Made by a program: the position numbers and the translations under genes. A stretch of 49,387 bases of DNA, from positions 1 to 49,387 of the forward strand of contig JAJTGL010000015.1 of assembly GCA_021297795.1 (NCBI GenBank). Direction: 5' to 3'. The stretch is from Planctomycetaceae bacterium (GTDB lineage: Bacteria; Planctomycetota; Phycisphaerae; Phycisphaerales; SM1A02). This document shows positions 29,695-38,520 of this stretch, in pieces (positions within the stretch are counted from its first letter, which is position 1; every line of letters starts with the position of its first letter). Under the pieces are notes generated by a model, which made no database searches, had not been told where the DNA came from, and worked only from the letters and a program-made list of their open reading frames with translations.

Positions 29695-32600
29695 TCACGC
29701 ACCCCAGTTCGACAGGAGCACGGTGAGATCGAAGCCGTCGGCCTCGCCGTTGCCGTCGATGTCTCCGATGCCGGGGAGGCCCCAGTACTGGAACATCAGC
29801 GCGAGATCCGCGGCATTGACCGTGCCATCGCGATTGAGGTCGCCAGGGATCGCCGGATCCGGCGTGCGCAGCAGCGTGATGCGGCCCGCGGCGTCGCCCT
29901 GGGCGACCTGTTCGGCCGAGAGGATGTCGTCGCCGACCCCGTCGATCGAGATCGCGACGAGGACGTCGGGTTCGCCGAGCTCGGGCAGTACGGCGACGAG
30001 GTTGAACTCGGTGTTCGTCGGCGTCGAATCGTTGCGGATGATGCGGGTGAGCTTCGGCGCGGTGGGGCTGTTGCGCGAGACGAGCGCGAGGTCGAGATCG
30101 CCGTCGGCGTCGAAGTCGCCGGTCGTCGGCGAGTTCGCGTCGAGCCAGAAGTCGAGGAGCGCGGAGGAGAAGCCCGGGCCTTGCGCGCGGACGACCGAGA
30201 GGGAGTCGTAGATGACGGGTCCAGCCGGCGGGCCCGGTCGCGGCGCGAGCGCCTTCAGCGAACTGAGGATCTCGGGAACGCCGTCACCGGTCATGTCGGC
30301 GACTTGCAGGTTGGTGACCTGGTTCGGCGTCGGGATGAAGAGGACGCCGCCCGTGTAGCTCGCAGCACTGCCGCCGCCCGGGATGATGGTGGTGCCGCCC
30401 GTCGAGCCGCCGACGACGTCGTCGTCACGGTCGTTGTCGACGTCGCCGCCGCCGACCGAGGTCGGGAGGCCACCGGGGGATGGGGTCTCGGTGGTGGTGG
30501 TGCCGCTGATGCTGCCGTCGACGTTCTTGACCGTCTTGAACGACGAGTCCTCGCTGAGCGCGACCACGACATCGGTGCGCGTTCCGACGAGGAGCGAGTC
30601 CTGGTAGAAGTCGCCGACGGCAACATCCACTGGCCCGTTGCCGACCGGAACATCCGGGAGCGCATCGAAGCTGATGGTGCCGGTTCCGTTGTTGCGGAGT
30701 ACCTGGATGGCATCGTCGGTGAAGTTCGCCACGACGAGGTCGAGCCGTGTGTCGTCGTCGAAGTCGGCGGCAGCGATGCCGCGCGGGTCGCGGCCGACCG
30801 TGTAGATCGAGTCCTGCACGAGGCCCTTGCTCGTGTTCTTGAACACCACGACGTCGCCCGCCTGCTCCGGCCCGCGGGTCAGACTGATCGCGAGATCCTC
30901 GAGGCCGTCGCCGTTGAAGTCGCCGCGCACGGCGTCGGTGGGCGCCGCGGGCAGCGACGACTGCGAGCCGTCGCCGAACTCGAGGAGTTGCGCAAGCGGA
31001 ACGAACACGACGTCGAGGCCATCGTTCGGCGCGCCTGCCTTCGTGCCGCCGTCCGCGGAGCGTCGGACGACGAAGCCGCCGATTCCGGGCGCAAGTCCGC
31101 GGATCTGGACGGTGTCGAAACGGTCGGAGATGGCCTCGCTGAAGTACATCAGCGGGATCTTCTGGCCGAGCGGTGGGGTGAATCCGACGGTGTCGATGAC
31201 AAGCGTGCCGTGGAGGTCCACGACGCCCGAGGCGTAGACCTCGTCGCCGCTCGCGAGATTCAGGATGAGCTTCGCATCGTCGGCGGGCTCGAGGGCCTCG
31301 CTCTTTGGGGCGTAGCGCGCGAAGGCGAGGTTTCCGCCGATCACGAGTTGTCCGCGCGGCGCGATGACGCCGCTCCAGAGGACCGATCCACTCACGACGC
31401 CGCTGCCTGCAAGCAGGCTTCGGTCGCGCCCAACGAGCGGGGTCTGGCCGAGGAAGAGATTCGCTCCATCGAGATCGACGCCGCCGGAGATCGTGGCGTT
31501 GGACTGGATCCAGAGGTTCGCGGGGGATTCGACGGCCAACGTGCCCTCTTCATCGACGACGAGAGAGTCGATGGACCCGTTCGAATCGGGCTCGAAGCGC
31601 AGCTCGCCGGTGACGATGGTGACGGCGTTCGCGTTCAGGCTTGAGAAGGAGCCGAACGTGCAGGTTCCGGCGAGCGATGCGGTGCTGTCCGCCGGTGGCA
31701 GCGAACCGATCGTGACCATTCCGGAGGACGAGACGTCGACGCTCGTCACCCACAGCGCCGTCGGAAGGGCATCGAAGCTTGGACCGACGAAGAGGCCTCC
31801 GGAACCCAGGCTGAGCTCGGCGCCGCCATCCTCGGGGAAGAGCGAGGTCTGCGCATCCATCACGACGAGGCCGCGGACCGCGGTGTCGCTCGAGTACGGA
31901 AGCTGGATGAAGCGACCATCTCCTCCGGGAGTCGGACCTGTCGAGACCAGCCGTCGGGCGGCGAGGCCGAACTTGGGGTTCGGAACGAGCGGTGGGCACC
32001 AGTCCGAGGCGTCGTTCGTCTCCGCGAGCAGCAAGATCGCCACGTTCGGGTTCGAACCGAACTGCTGGTTGTCGGGAACTCCGTTGCCGTCGCAGTCGGC
32101 GTCGGTGCAGAGGTTGTTGCAGAGATCGGAGGCGATGGAGACGCAGGTCTGGTCCCACGCGGTCTGGCAGCACGAGGGATCGCTGCCGCACACCGCGCTG
32201 CAGCAGGTTGGATCCGCGCAGAACGGCGTGGGATGCTCGATGCAGCAGCTGTTGGAGTTGCCGCAGGTGCCGCTGTCGAAACTGGTGCCGAGGAAGAAGG
32301 TGGCCTGGAGTTCCTTCGTGGGGAACTGTGCGCCGACGCCGATGAACACCGGAGTGTTCGCCTGGACCTCGACGAGCAGCGTGGCGCAGGCGTTGCAGTC
32401 GCCGCTGATCGAGCAGCCTCGGTAGGACTGCGCGACGCATCCGCCGTACGCGACGATCACGGGCGGAACGCCCGTCGTGTTCGCGTCCACGTTGAAGGTG
32501 ACCATCCCCGACTGCGTCGGGTCGAGTCGATACCAGCAGGAGTGCACCATGCCGCCGCCAAAGTTGCATGGCGCCGAAAGCGCATCCTGATCGGAGCTCG

Positions 32601-32778
32601 CCTGGCCGATCGGCACGGCGACCGTCGCGCCGATCGACATCGGCGCCGCCTGCCCGCATGTTCCGTTGGGCACGTCGGCGAGCGCCGCCGTCGACATGGC
32701 GAGGATGCCGCAGAGACTCGCGGCGACGATCGCGGCGTTTGGTCGGGACGTCGAACGGGAGGACTTGATGCGACGCAT
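29695..32778 (-). CDS. Secreted Cys-rich FG-GAP protein with dockerin-type C-terminus
   Basis: A 1027-residue exported protein. A signal peptide covers about residues 1-35 (hydrophobic core, cleavage after AALA). Residues about 120-240 contain many cysteines, several as CC pairs (SCC, TCC, SCC), a pattern common in planctomycete secreted proteins. A beta-rich middle region follows, then FG-GAP/VCBS-type repeats (about 660-970) with DFNGDGLEDLAI, DFDDDTRLDLVV and DFDADGDLDLAL calcium-loop motifs. The C-terminus has two dockerin type I-like loops (GDLNRDGTVNAADLAL and GDIDGNGEADGFDLTVL) ending in NWGA. The ATG at 32778 has AGG about 9 bases upstream and a good promoter 85 bases away. It is likely surface-attached or released; the ligand is unknown. 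Confidence 0.85.
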   Translation of the reverse strand: MRRIKSSRSTSRPNAAIVAASLCGILAMSTAALADVPNGTCGQAAPMSIGATVAVPIGQASSDQDALSAPCNFGGGMVHSCWYRLDPTQSGMVTFNVDANTTGVPPVIVAYGGCVAQSYRGCSISGDCNACATLLVEVQANTPVFIGVGAQFPTKELQATFFLGTSFDSGTCGNSNSCCIEHPTPFCADPTCCSAVCGSDPSCCQTAWDQTCVSIASDLCNNLCTDADCDGNGVPDNQQFGSNPNVAILLLAETNDASDWCPPLVPNPKFGLAARRLVSTGPTPGGDGRFIQLPYSSDTAVRGLVVMDAQTSLFPEDGGAELSLGSGGLFVGPSFDALPTALWVTSVDVSSSGMVTIGSLPPADSTASLAGTCTFGSFSSLNANAVTIVTGELRFEPDSNGSIDSLVVDEEGTLAVESPANLWIQSNATISGGVDLDGANLFLGQTPLVGRDRSLLAGSGVVSGSVLWSGVIAPRGQLVIGGNLAFARYAPKSEALEPADDAKLILNLASGDEVYASGVVDLHGTLVIDTVGFTPPLGQKIPLMYFSEAISDRFDTVQIRGLAPGIGGFVVRRSADGGTKAGAPNDGLDVVFVPLAQLLEFGDGSQSSLPAAPTDAVRGDFNGDGLEDLAISLTRGPEQAGDVVVFKNTSKGLVQDSIYTVGRDPRGIAAADFDDDTRLDLVVANFTDDAIQVLRNNGTGTISFDALPDVPVGNGPVDVAVGDFYQDSLLVGTRTDVVVALSEDSSFKTVKNVDGSISGTTTTETPSPGGLPTSVGGGDVDNDRDDDVVGGSTGGTTIIPGGGSAASYTGGVLFIPTPNQVTNLQVADMTGDGVPEILSSLKALAPRPGPPAGPVIYDSLSVVRAQGPGFSSALLDFWLDANSPTTGDFDADGDLDLALVSRNSPTAPKLTRIIRNDSTPTNTEFNLVAVLPELGEPDVLVAISIDGVGDDILSAEQVAQGDAAGRITLLRTPDPAIPGDLNRDGTVNAADLALMFQYWGLPGIGDIDGNGEADGFDLTVLLSNWGA

Positions 32779-32862
32779 GGATTTCAGCCTTTCAACAGCA
32801 CAAACCGGACCCAGGGCGCGGAACCACCCCCAGAGGCCTGAAAAAGTCCGATTCCGGCTCCG

Positions 32863-32890
32863 AACATAGGGCACGGATCGCCTTTCGCAA
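32863..32890 (-). promoter_or_regulatory. Sigma-70-like promoter of the dockerin protein gene
   Basis: On the minus strand, TTGCGA (32890-32885), a 16-base spacer and TATGTT (32868-32863) form a good promoter. It predicts a leader of about 78 bases before the ATG at 32778. This is the clearest -35/-10 pair in the window. Confidence 0.55.
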
Positions 32891-32962
32891 GCCATTCTCT
32901 GGCCGGAGGATGTGATTCAAACAGTCGATGGCGCGGGGGGACGGGCTGCACCTCGGCGGCGC

Positions 32963-32998
32963 GGCGCGTTCGCCGGCGCGTTCCCCGGCGCGTTCCCC
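32963..32998. repeat. 12-bp tandem repeat, three copies
   Basis: Three head-to-tail copies of GGCGCGTTC(G/C)CC lie between the ABC transporter stop and the dockerin gene promoter. A fourth, degraded copy may follow. The number of copies could vary between strains. Confidence 0.7.
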
Positions 32999-33034
32999 GC
33001 CGCGTGGGGCGCACAATCGCGCTTCCCCGCGGCG

Positions 33035-35002
33035 TTACCGCGACGGGTCCCGCCGGCTCTCGGTCTGGAGGACGACCATCGTGGCGTAGCGACCGCTCTG
33101 TCCTATAAGTTCGTCGTGGGTCCCCGATTCGACGACCCGTCCGTCCTCGAGCACCAGGATGAGGTCGGCTTCGCGGATCGTCGACAGGCGGTGCGCGATC
33201 ACGAAGCTGGTCCGGTCGCGGAGGATTTCGCCCAGCGCGGCCTGGATGAATCGCTCGCTCTCGCTGTCGAGGTTGCTCGTCGCCTCGTCGAGGATGAGGA
33301 CGCGGGGATCGGCGAGGACCGCGCGCGCGAGCGCGATGCGCTGACGTTCGCCGCCGGAAAGCTTGACGCCGCGCTCGCCGATGCGCGTGTCGTAGCCGTC
33401 GTCGAGCTTCTCGATGAAGACGTCCGCGCGCGCGACGCGCGCTGCGTGCGCGATCTCGTCGGCACGCGCATCCGGCCGCGCGTAGGCGATGTTGTCGCGG
33501 ATCGTGCCGTCGAAGAGGAAGACGTCCTGCTCGACGATGCCGAGCAGCCTCCGGTACGACGCGAGGTCGACCTCGCGCAGATCGTTTCCATCGAGCGTGA
33601 TGCGGCCCGAGGTCGGATCATGGAAGCGCGCGACGAGGTTCGAGAGCGTGGTCTTTCCCGCGCCCGAATGTCCGACGAGCGCGACCATCGTGCCCGCGGG
33701 CGCATCGAAGCTGACGTCGTCGAGGATCGTGCGGCCGTCGGCCGCATAGCGGAAGGTGACGCGTTCGAATCGAATGTCTCCGCGCACGCGGTCGTGCGCG
33801 AGATGCCGGGTGCCGCGCGGTTCCAGCGCGCGCGCGTCGCCGCCGAACTCCTCCTCCTCGCCGAGGAGGTCGAGCGTGCGGTCGAGGCTCGCGAGGCTCG
33901 TCTGCAGGCTTGTCGCCGTGTTCGCGAGCACCTCGAGCGGCCCGAGGAGGAGCGTCAAGTAGGTGAGGAACATGACGAGGTCGCCCGCGGTGAGCCGCCC
34001 CGCGACCACCTGCGATCCGCCGTACCAGAGGAGCGCCGCGGTCGCCGCGGGAATGAAGAGTTCCCACGCGATCTCGACTCCGCGCGACCACCACCAGACG
34101 AGGATCTCGGTGCGCGCCTGCAGATTCGTGCCACGCGCGAAGCGGGCGACCTCGGCTGGCTCGCGCGCGAAGCCGCGCACGACGCGGATGCCGCCGAAGG
34201 TCTCGGCGGCGTGACCGTCGATCTCGTCGCGCAGCTTCTTGAGATCGCGATAGATCGGGCGGATCCGTCCGATCCAGGTGCGGTGGCTGAACCACACCAT
34301 CGGGAGGAGCACGATCGCACCTACGAGGAGTCGCCAGTCGGTGAACGCGAGGATCACCAGGCTGCCGATCAGCTGGATCGCGGCGCGGAACGGGTTGTAG
34401 AGAAGCCCGAAGAGGAGTTCGCCCGCGGCGCCCGCATCCTCGCGCACAAGTGCGGAGACCCCGCCGGCCTTCAGTTCATGCACCCGCGAGAGCGGGAGGC
34501 GGATCGCCTTCGAGAACGCACGCCTCCGGAGCGCCACCTGCAGCTTCTTCGCGACGATCGTGGCGCGGCTGCGACCGACCAGTCCGATCGCGACCTTCAC
34601 GAGAATCGTGGCGAATGTGACCCCGACGATCGCCGCGAGCAGCGACGATTTGCTCGATGGATCGAACCACGCCGGAAGCCACGCCGCGAGCGCGGGCGCG
34701 AGGGGCGCGTCGCCGAAGACGCTGTCGATCGCGATCTTGACGCCCGCGGGCGGGATGAGCGCGAGCGCCGTGGCGATCGCAAGCGCCGCGAACGCGACCA
34801 CGAGCGTGCCGCGGTAGGGACGCAGCATCGCGATGTACGCGCGGAAGAGCGTGCCGAACGAGCGGTGGAGCGGCTTGCGCGGCTTCCCGCGCAGATCCTC
34901 GCCGCCGGTCCTCGAGCGCTTCGAGAGTTCCGCCCGGTAGCGCTCGAACCGCTGGCGGCTCGAGCCATCGCGCGGGGTCGCGTCGTGGCGGATCTCGCTC
35001 AT
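33035..35002 (-). CDS. ABC exporter, MsbA-like (membrane and ATPase domains fused)
   Basis: A 655-residue half-transporter in which about 380 residues of six membrane helices precede an ATPase domain. The ATPase has Walker A GHSGAGKTT, the Q-loop in IVEQDVFLF, the signature LSGGERQRI, Walker B VLILDEATSNLD and the H-loop in VIAHRLSTI. It would act as a dimer and export a lipid or drug-like molecule. Similarity to MsbA suggests lipid A or phospholipid, but substrates cannot be read from sequence. The ATG at 35002 overlaps the stop of the upstream RlmN-like gene by 4 bases, so the two are co-translated. About 60 hydrophilic residues come before the first helix. Confidence 0.9.
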   Translation of the reverse strand: MSEIRHDATPRDGSSRQRFERYRAELSKRSRTGGEDLRGKPRKPLHRSFGTLFRAYIAMLRPYRGTLVVAFAALAIATALALIPPAGVKIAIDSVFGDAPLAPALAAWLPAWFDPSSKSSLLAAIVGVTFATILVKVAIGLVGRSRATIVAKKLQVALRRRAFSKAIRLPLSRVHELKAGGVSALVREDAGAAGELLFGLLYNPFRAAIQLIGSLVILAFTDWRLLVGAIVLLPMVWFSHRTWIGRIRPIYRDLKKLRDEIDGHAAETFGGIRVVRGFAREPAEVARFARGTNLQARTEILVWWWSRGVEIAWELFIPAATAALLWYGGSQVVAGRLTAGDLVMFLTYLTLLLGPLEVLANTATSLQTSLASLDRTLDLLGEEEEFGGDARALEPRGTRHLAHDRVRGDIRFERVTFRYAADGRTILDDVSFDAPAGTMVALVGHSGAGKTTLSNLVARFHDPTSGRITLDGNDLREVDLASYRRLLGIVEQDVFLFDGTIRDNIAYARPDARADEIAHAARVARADVFIEKLDDGYDTRIGERGVKLSGGERQRIALARAVLADPRVLILDEATSNLDSESERFIQAALGEILRDRTSFVIAHRLSTIREADLILVLEDGRVVESGTHDELIGQSGRYATMVVLQTESRRDPSR

Positions 35003-36180
35003 CGCGTGCGGTCTTCCGGTTGGGAGTGGTCGTCGCCCTGCAACGGATCGACCGCGCGCGAGGGGCGTGGAGGTACGCGCAGTGCGACCGGGCGGCTGGT
35101 GCCGTCGTCGCACACCTCGCGACGGTTCCGGATGCGCTCGTTGCCGAGCTGACCGCAGGCGGCCATGACGTTGCGGCCCTTGGTCCCGCGGCGCTTCGTG
35201 AACTGGCCGTTGGCGACGGCACGTGCGATGAAGCGCTCGACGTCGCGCTCGTCGGGCGCGGGCCAGGGCGAGTTGCGACGGGGGTTGTAGGGAATCACGT
35301 TCAGCGAGCAGCGGATCTCGCGCAGGAACGCGCACACCTCGTCGCAGTGCTCGTCGGCGTCGTTCACGCCCGGGATGAGCACGTACTCGACGCAGAACGC
35401 GGCCTGCGAGTAGCGAGGGAACGCGAGCAGCGCCTCCTTGAGCCGAGCCATCGGCCACGCCTTGTTGACGGGCATGATCTGCGAGCGGATCTCGTCGTTC
35501 GGCGCGTTCAGCGAGAGCGCGAGATTGAGGCGGTGGAATCCGCGCTCGCGCACGAGTTCGCCGATGCGCACGATGCCGTCCGGGTTCCCGACCGTCGAGA
35601 TCGAGATGTTCGACGCAGGCACCTTCGCGCCGTCATGATCGACGAGCACGCGGATCGCGCCGATCACGGCGTCGATGTTGTCGGTGGGCTCGCCCATTCC
35701 CATGAACACGATGTTCTTCACGGCGTTCTTCACGGGCCGCTCCGGCGACCGCTGCACGCGGTGCGTGGCCGCCCACCACTGGTGCACGATCTGGTCGGCG
35801 CGGAGGTTGCGGACCAGCCCCATCTGCGCGGTCTCGCAGAAGCGGCAGCCCATCGCGCAGCCGACCTGGCTCGACACGCACAGCGTGGTCGTGGTTCCGG
35901 TCGAGCGCGGCATCGGGATGAGCACGCTCTCGGTCTCGAGCCCCTCGTAGCCCTCGTCGGTGAGGCGCAGCACGAACTTCGAGGTCTCGCCCTCGACGAG
36001 CGTGGCCGTGACCGGATGCTCGGGCACCGCGCACCACGCGGGCACGATGCCCTCGCGGTAGAGCGCGCGGTACTCCTCGAGCGCCGTGCCTGCGCGGCGA
36101 CCTGCGGCCCGCGCGGCCTCGACGAACTCGGCACGGGTCATGCCGAGTGGTCGCAGGGGGGAAGCGGTCGGCGCGGACAT
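34999..36180 (-). CDS. rlmN: RlmN/Cfr-family radical SAM RNA methyltransferase
   Basis: A 393-residue enzyme that methylates C2 (RlmN) or C8 (Cfr) of A2503 in 23S rRNA, RlmN also acting on some tRNAs. The radical SAM cluster motif is CAMGCRFC (CxxxCxxC). The following GMGEPTDN segment and the SISTVG and LALSLNAPN strands are family hallmarks. The catalytic cysteines would be the one in AACGQLG near the C-terminus and a partner upstream. The start is the ATG at 36180, 6 bases after a TACCCT hexamer. A proline/arginine-rich tail of about 45 residues follows the last motif. RlmN is the default since almost all bacteria carry it. The motif after the cluster (ETAQMGL) differs from the usual ATGxxGF, so a Cfr-like or RlmN-like paralogue is possible. 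Confidence 0.85.
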   Translation of the reverse strand: MSAPTASPLRPLGMTRAEFVEAARAAGRRAGTALEEYRALYREGIVPAWCAVPEHPVTATLVEGETSKFVLRLTDEGYEGLETESVLIPMPRSTGTTTTLCVSSQVGCAMGCRFCETAQMGLVRNLRADQIVHQWWAATHRVQRSPERPVKNAVKNIVFMGMGEPTDNIDAVIGAIRVLVDHDGAKVPASNISISTVGNPDGIVRIGELVRERGFHRLNLALSLNAPNDEIRSQIMPVNKAWPMARLKEALLAFPRYSQAAFCVEYVLIPGVNDADEHCDEVCAFLREIRCSLNVIPYNPRRNSPWPAPDERDVERFIARAVANGQFTKRRGTKGRNVMAACGQLGNERIRNRREVCDDGTSRPVALRVPPRPSRAVDPLQGDDHSQPEDRTR

Positions 36181-36192
36181 TCGCGAAGGGTA
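36181..36192 (-). promoter_or_regulatory. Leaderless-type -10 (TACCCT) before rlmN
   Basis: On the minus strand TACCCT (36192-36187) ends 6 bases before the ATG at 36180, in the 16-base gap behind the AAA ATPase gene. Confidence 0.5.
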
Positions 36193-36196
36193 GCAC

Positions 36197-37717
36197 TCAG
36201 TCGGCCGGGACGCAGCGCTGCGCAGCCCACGCGCGCAGTTCGGCCACGCGATCGGCCATGACGACCGAGATCGGCGGACTGGCGCGGAAACTCTCGAGGA
36301 AGTCCGCCGTGGTCGGCTCGCGCCGGCCGTCGCCGAAGGCCACGCGCAGCGCGCTCTCGATGCCGGCCTCGATCTCGGCACCCGAGTAGGCGGCGGTCGC
36401 CTCGACGAGCTTCGGAAGTTCGAACCGCGCGGGGTCGCGCCGACGCTTCGCAAGGTGGATCGAGAGGATCTTCGCGCGGGCCTCGGGGCCCGGAAGATCG
36501 ACGAAGAACACCTCGTCGAAGCGGCCCTTCCGGAGAAGTTCGGGCGGCAGCGCGCTGATGTCGTTGGCGGTCGCGACGAGGAACGTGGCCGAGCGGCGCT
36601 CCTGCATCCACGTGAGCAGCGTGCCGAACATGCGGCGCGACAGTCCGCCGTCCGAGGAGAGCGAGCTTGCGCTCGCGAAGCCCTTCTCGATCTCGTCGAT
36701 CCAGAGGACGGCGGGGGCCATGCGGTCGGCCTGCGCGAGCGAGTCGCGCAGCTTGCGCTCGCTCTCGCCGACGTACTTGTCGAAGAGCGCCCCGGCGTCG
36801 AGGCGGAGAAGCGGCACCTTCCATGCGGTGGCGACGGCCTTCGCGGCGAGGCTCTTGCCTGCGCCCTGGACGCCGAGGAGGAGCACGCCCTTCGGTAGCG
36901 AGAGACCGAAGGACTCGGCTTCCTCGACCGACGCGAGATGCCGGTTGGCAAGCCACTGCTTGAGGCGTCCGAGCCCGCCGATCTCGTCCATCGTGGTCGG
37001 CGCCTGCACGAACTCGAGGACTCCCTCGAGATCGGCGCAGGCGTTGCGCTTGAGGAGCAGGATTCGCTCGAGGTCGCTGTCGTCGAATCGGTCGTCCTCG
37101 GTCACCGCGGCGGCGACCACGCGCTCGGCCTGCCGGCGCGTGAGTCCGCGCAGGCCGCGCGCCATCGCCTCGAGCGTCGATCGCCGCACGGAAGCCTCGA
37201 TGCGTCGTGAACGGCTGATGTCCTTCACCGTTGCCCGGATCGCCTCCTCGAGATCGGCTTCGGTCGGCGTGGGCACGGCGACCCGGTGTGCCTCGGCGCC
37301 GAGCGAGCCGACGTGCATCGTCCTGAGCTCGGCGCGGTGATCGACAAGCACGATGGTGCTGAACGTGCCGCGCGCCCACTCGACCGCTTCCTTCAGCGCG
37401 CGCGCGATGCGCGGCTCGGCGAGATGCGCACTCAGGTCGTAGAGGACGACCACCGTGCGCTGGTGGGAGGCGTTCTTCGGCAGCCATGCGAGCGCGTCCA
37501 CCGGATCGCGCGTACCCTCCGCCCCGTCGCCGCCAAGCCGCGCGTCGCGCAGCCCGCGCACAAGCGACCAGTCTCGAAGGGAGACGGTCGCGGGAACCGC
37601 CTGGAAGAGCGCGTCGCGCACGGCCGACTCGTCGTCGGTCTCGATGACCACGAGCGCGTGCACGCCGTCGAGCTGGCGTTGCAGTTGGGAGACGAGGAGC
37701 GCGGTGTCGTTGGCCAT
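36197..37717 (-). CDS. Ycf46-like AAA+ ATPase
   Basis: A 506-residue AAA+ protein. The first 240 residues hold a degenerate nucleotide-binding-like domain (HALVVIETDDE, VVVLYDLSAHL). The second half is a full AAA module with Walker A GVQGAGKS (lysine near 288), Walker B VLWIDEIEKGF, sensor-1 VATAND and an arginine finger in LLRKGRFDE. This layout of a broken first domain and a working second domain is that of Ycf46-type proteins in cyanobacteria and other bacteria, where a role in regulating photosynthesis or CO2 response has been proposed. Its role in a non-photosynthetic planctomycete is unknown. The start is the ATG at 37717. It lies upstream of rlmN with 16 bases between, and diverges from the ferredoxin gene. 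Confidence 0.85.
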   Translation of the reverse strand: MANDTALLVSQLQRQLDGVHALVVIETDDESAVRDALFQAVPATVSLRDWSLVRGLRDARLGGDGAEGTRDPVDALAWLPKNASHQRTVVVLYDLSAHLAEPRIARALKEAVEWARGTFSTIVLVDHRAELRTMHVGSLGAEAHRVAVPTPTEADLEEAIRATVKDISRSRRIEASVRRSTLEAMARGLRGLTRRQAERVVAAAVTEDDRFDDSDLERILLLKRNACADLEGVLEFVQAPTTMDEIGGLGRLKQWLANRHLASVEEAESFGLSLPKGVLLLGVQGAGKSLAAKAVATAWKVPLLRLDAGALFDKYVGESERKLRDSLAQADRMAPAVLWIDEIEKGFASASSLSSDGGLSRRMFGTLLTWMQERRSATFLVATANDISALPPELLRKGRFDEVFFVDLPGPEARAKILSIHLAKRRRDPARFELPKLVEATAAYSGAEIEAGIESALRVAFGDGRREPTTADFLESFRASPPISVVMADRVAELRAWAAQRCVPAD

Positions 37718-37808
37718 GTGGGTCCGCCGCAGCGGCGTCGTGAAGGGTTTCTGAACGAATCCTTCCGGTCGCAGGTGCAGGATACCGGGCGGTTCCGCCC
37801 GGCATCGC

Positions 37809-37814
37809 TATCAT
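37809..37814 (+). promoter_or_regulatory. -10-like TATCAT upstream of the ferredoxin gene
   Basis: TATCAT (37809-37814) lies in the 130-base divergent region between the AAA ATPase and ferredoxin genes. It would give a leader of about 27 bases before the ATG at 37848. Confidence 0.35.
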
Positions 37815-37847
37815 CCGCGCCGCCCCGCGGGGCGTTCGAGCAAATCC

Positions 37848-38264
37848 ATGCACCTGAAGCGCGACGACAGCCATCACCACGGACCACCGGTGATCCCGAT
37901 CACCTTCCACCTCGAGGACCCGGAGGGCCTGACCGGGACCTCGCAGAAGGTCTGGGAGGTGCTCGGCGGAGAGCACGAGTCGATCCTCGAGGTCGCGATG
38001 GACAATGGCATCAACATCGAGCACGCCTGCGGCGGTGTCTGCGCGTGCTCGACGTGCCACATCTACCTCGAGCAGGGTGCGTCGCAGGTGAGCGAGGCGA
38101 CCGAAGACGAGGAGGATCGCGTCGAGGAGGCGCCGGGTATCAAGCGGACCTCGCGGCTTGCGTGTCAGTGCGAGCTGAAGGATCTCGGCGAGGGAAAGCG
38201 CGTGCCGATCGTGGTGCGTGTCCCCGCTTGGAACAGGAACGCGGTGAAGGAGATCCCGCACTGA
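37848..38264 (+). CDS. fdx: Isc-type [2Fe-2S] ferredoxin
   Basis: A 138-residue adrenodoxin/Isc-type ferredoxin. Cluster ligands are cysteines 61, 67 and 70 (CGGVCACSTC, the CxxxxxCxxC motif) and Cys106 in RLACQC. The usual fourth ligand spacing of bacterial Fdx is kept, along with an acidic helix (EATEDEEDRVEEA) that binds redox partners. Cys65 and Cys108 are extra. An N-terminal extension of about 15 residues is His-rich. Isc ferredoxin supplies electrons for iron-sulfur cluster assembly, and the next gene encodes IscX. IscS, IscU and the chaperones are not nearby, so the pair may be the leftover of an isc cluster or serve another redox pathway. Confidence 0.9.
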   Translation: MHLKRDDSHHHGPPVIPITFHLEDPEGLTGTSQKVWEVLGGEHESILEVAMDNGINIEHACGGVCACSTCHIYLEQGASQVSEATEDEEDRVEEAPGIKRTSRLACQCELKDLGEGKRVPIVVRVPAWNRNAVKEIPH

Positions 38265-38295
38265 GTCCGCTCGGTGCGGCAAGGCGCGACCGTCC

Positions 38296-38493
38296 ATGCA
38301 CTGGTTGGATGTACAGCAGATCGCCGAGGCGCTCGTCGACCTCCATCCGGAGATCGATCCGGTGCACGTCTCGTTTCCGCGGCTGAAGTCGCTGGTGATC
38401 GCGCTGCCCGGATTTGCGGAGCAGCCGGGGCACCCCTGCAATGAACGCATTCTCGAGGCGATCCAGCAGGCGTGGATCGAGGAGCGCGAGTAG
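38296..38493 (+). CDS. iscX: Iron-sulfur assembly accessory protein IscX
   Basis: A 65-residue acidic protein of the IscX (YfhJ) family, about the same length as the E. coli protein. It has the W-x-D(V)-xxIAxxLxxxxPxxDP pattern at the N-terminus (MHWLDVQQIAEALVDLHPE) and the FxxLxxxVxxLPGF segment in the middle. IscX binds the cysteine desulfurase IscS and iron, and tunes cluster assembly. It follows the ferredoxin gene by 31 bases, the same fdx-iscX order as in E. coli, which supports both calls. Confidence 0.92.
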   Translation: MHWLDVQQIAEALVDLHPEIDPVHVSFPRLKSLVIALPGFAEQPGHPCNERILEAIQQAWIEERE

Positions 38494-38520
38494 GCGGAAG
38501 CAGGGAAGCGAACGCTCGTC

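Noticed and set aside
32784-33014. Small minus-strand frames before the dockerin gene
   Set aside because: They translate the 12-bp tandem repeat and overlap the promoter; there is no ribosome binding site or homology.
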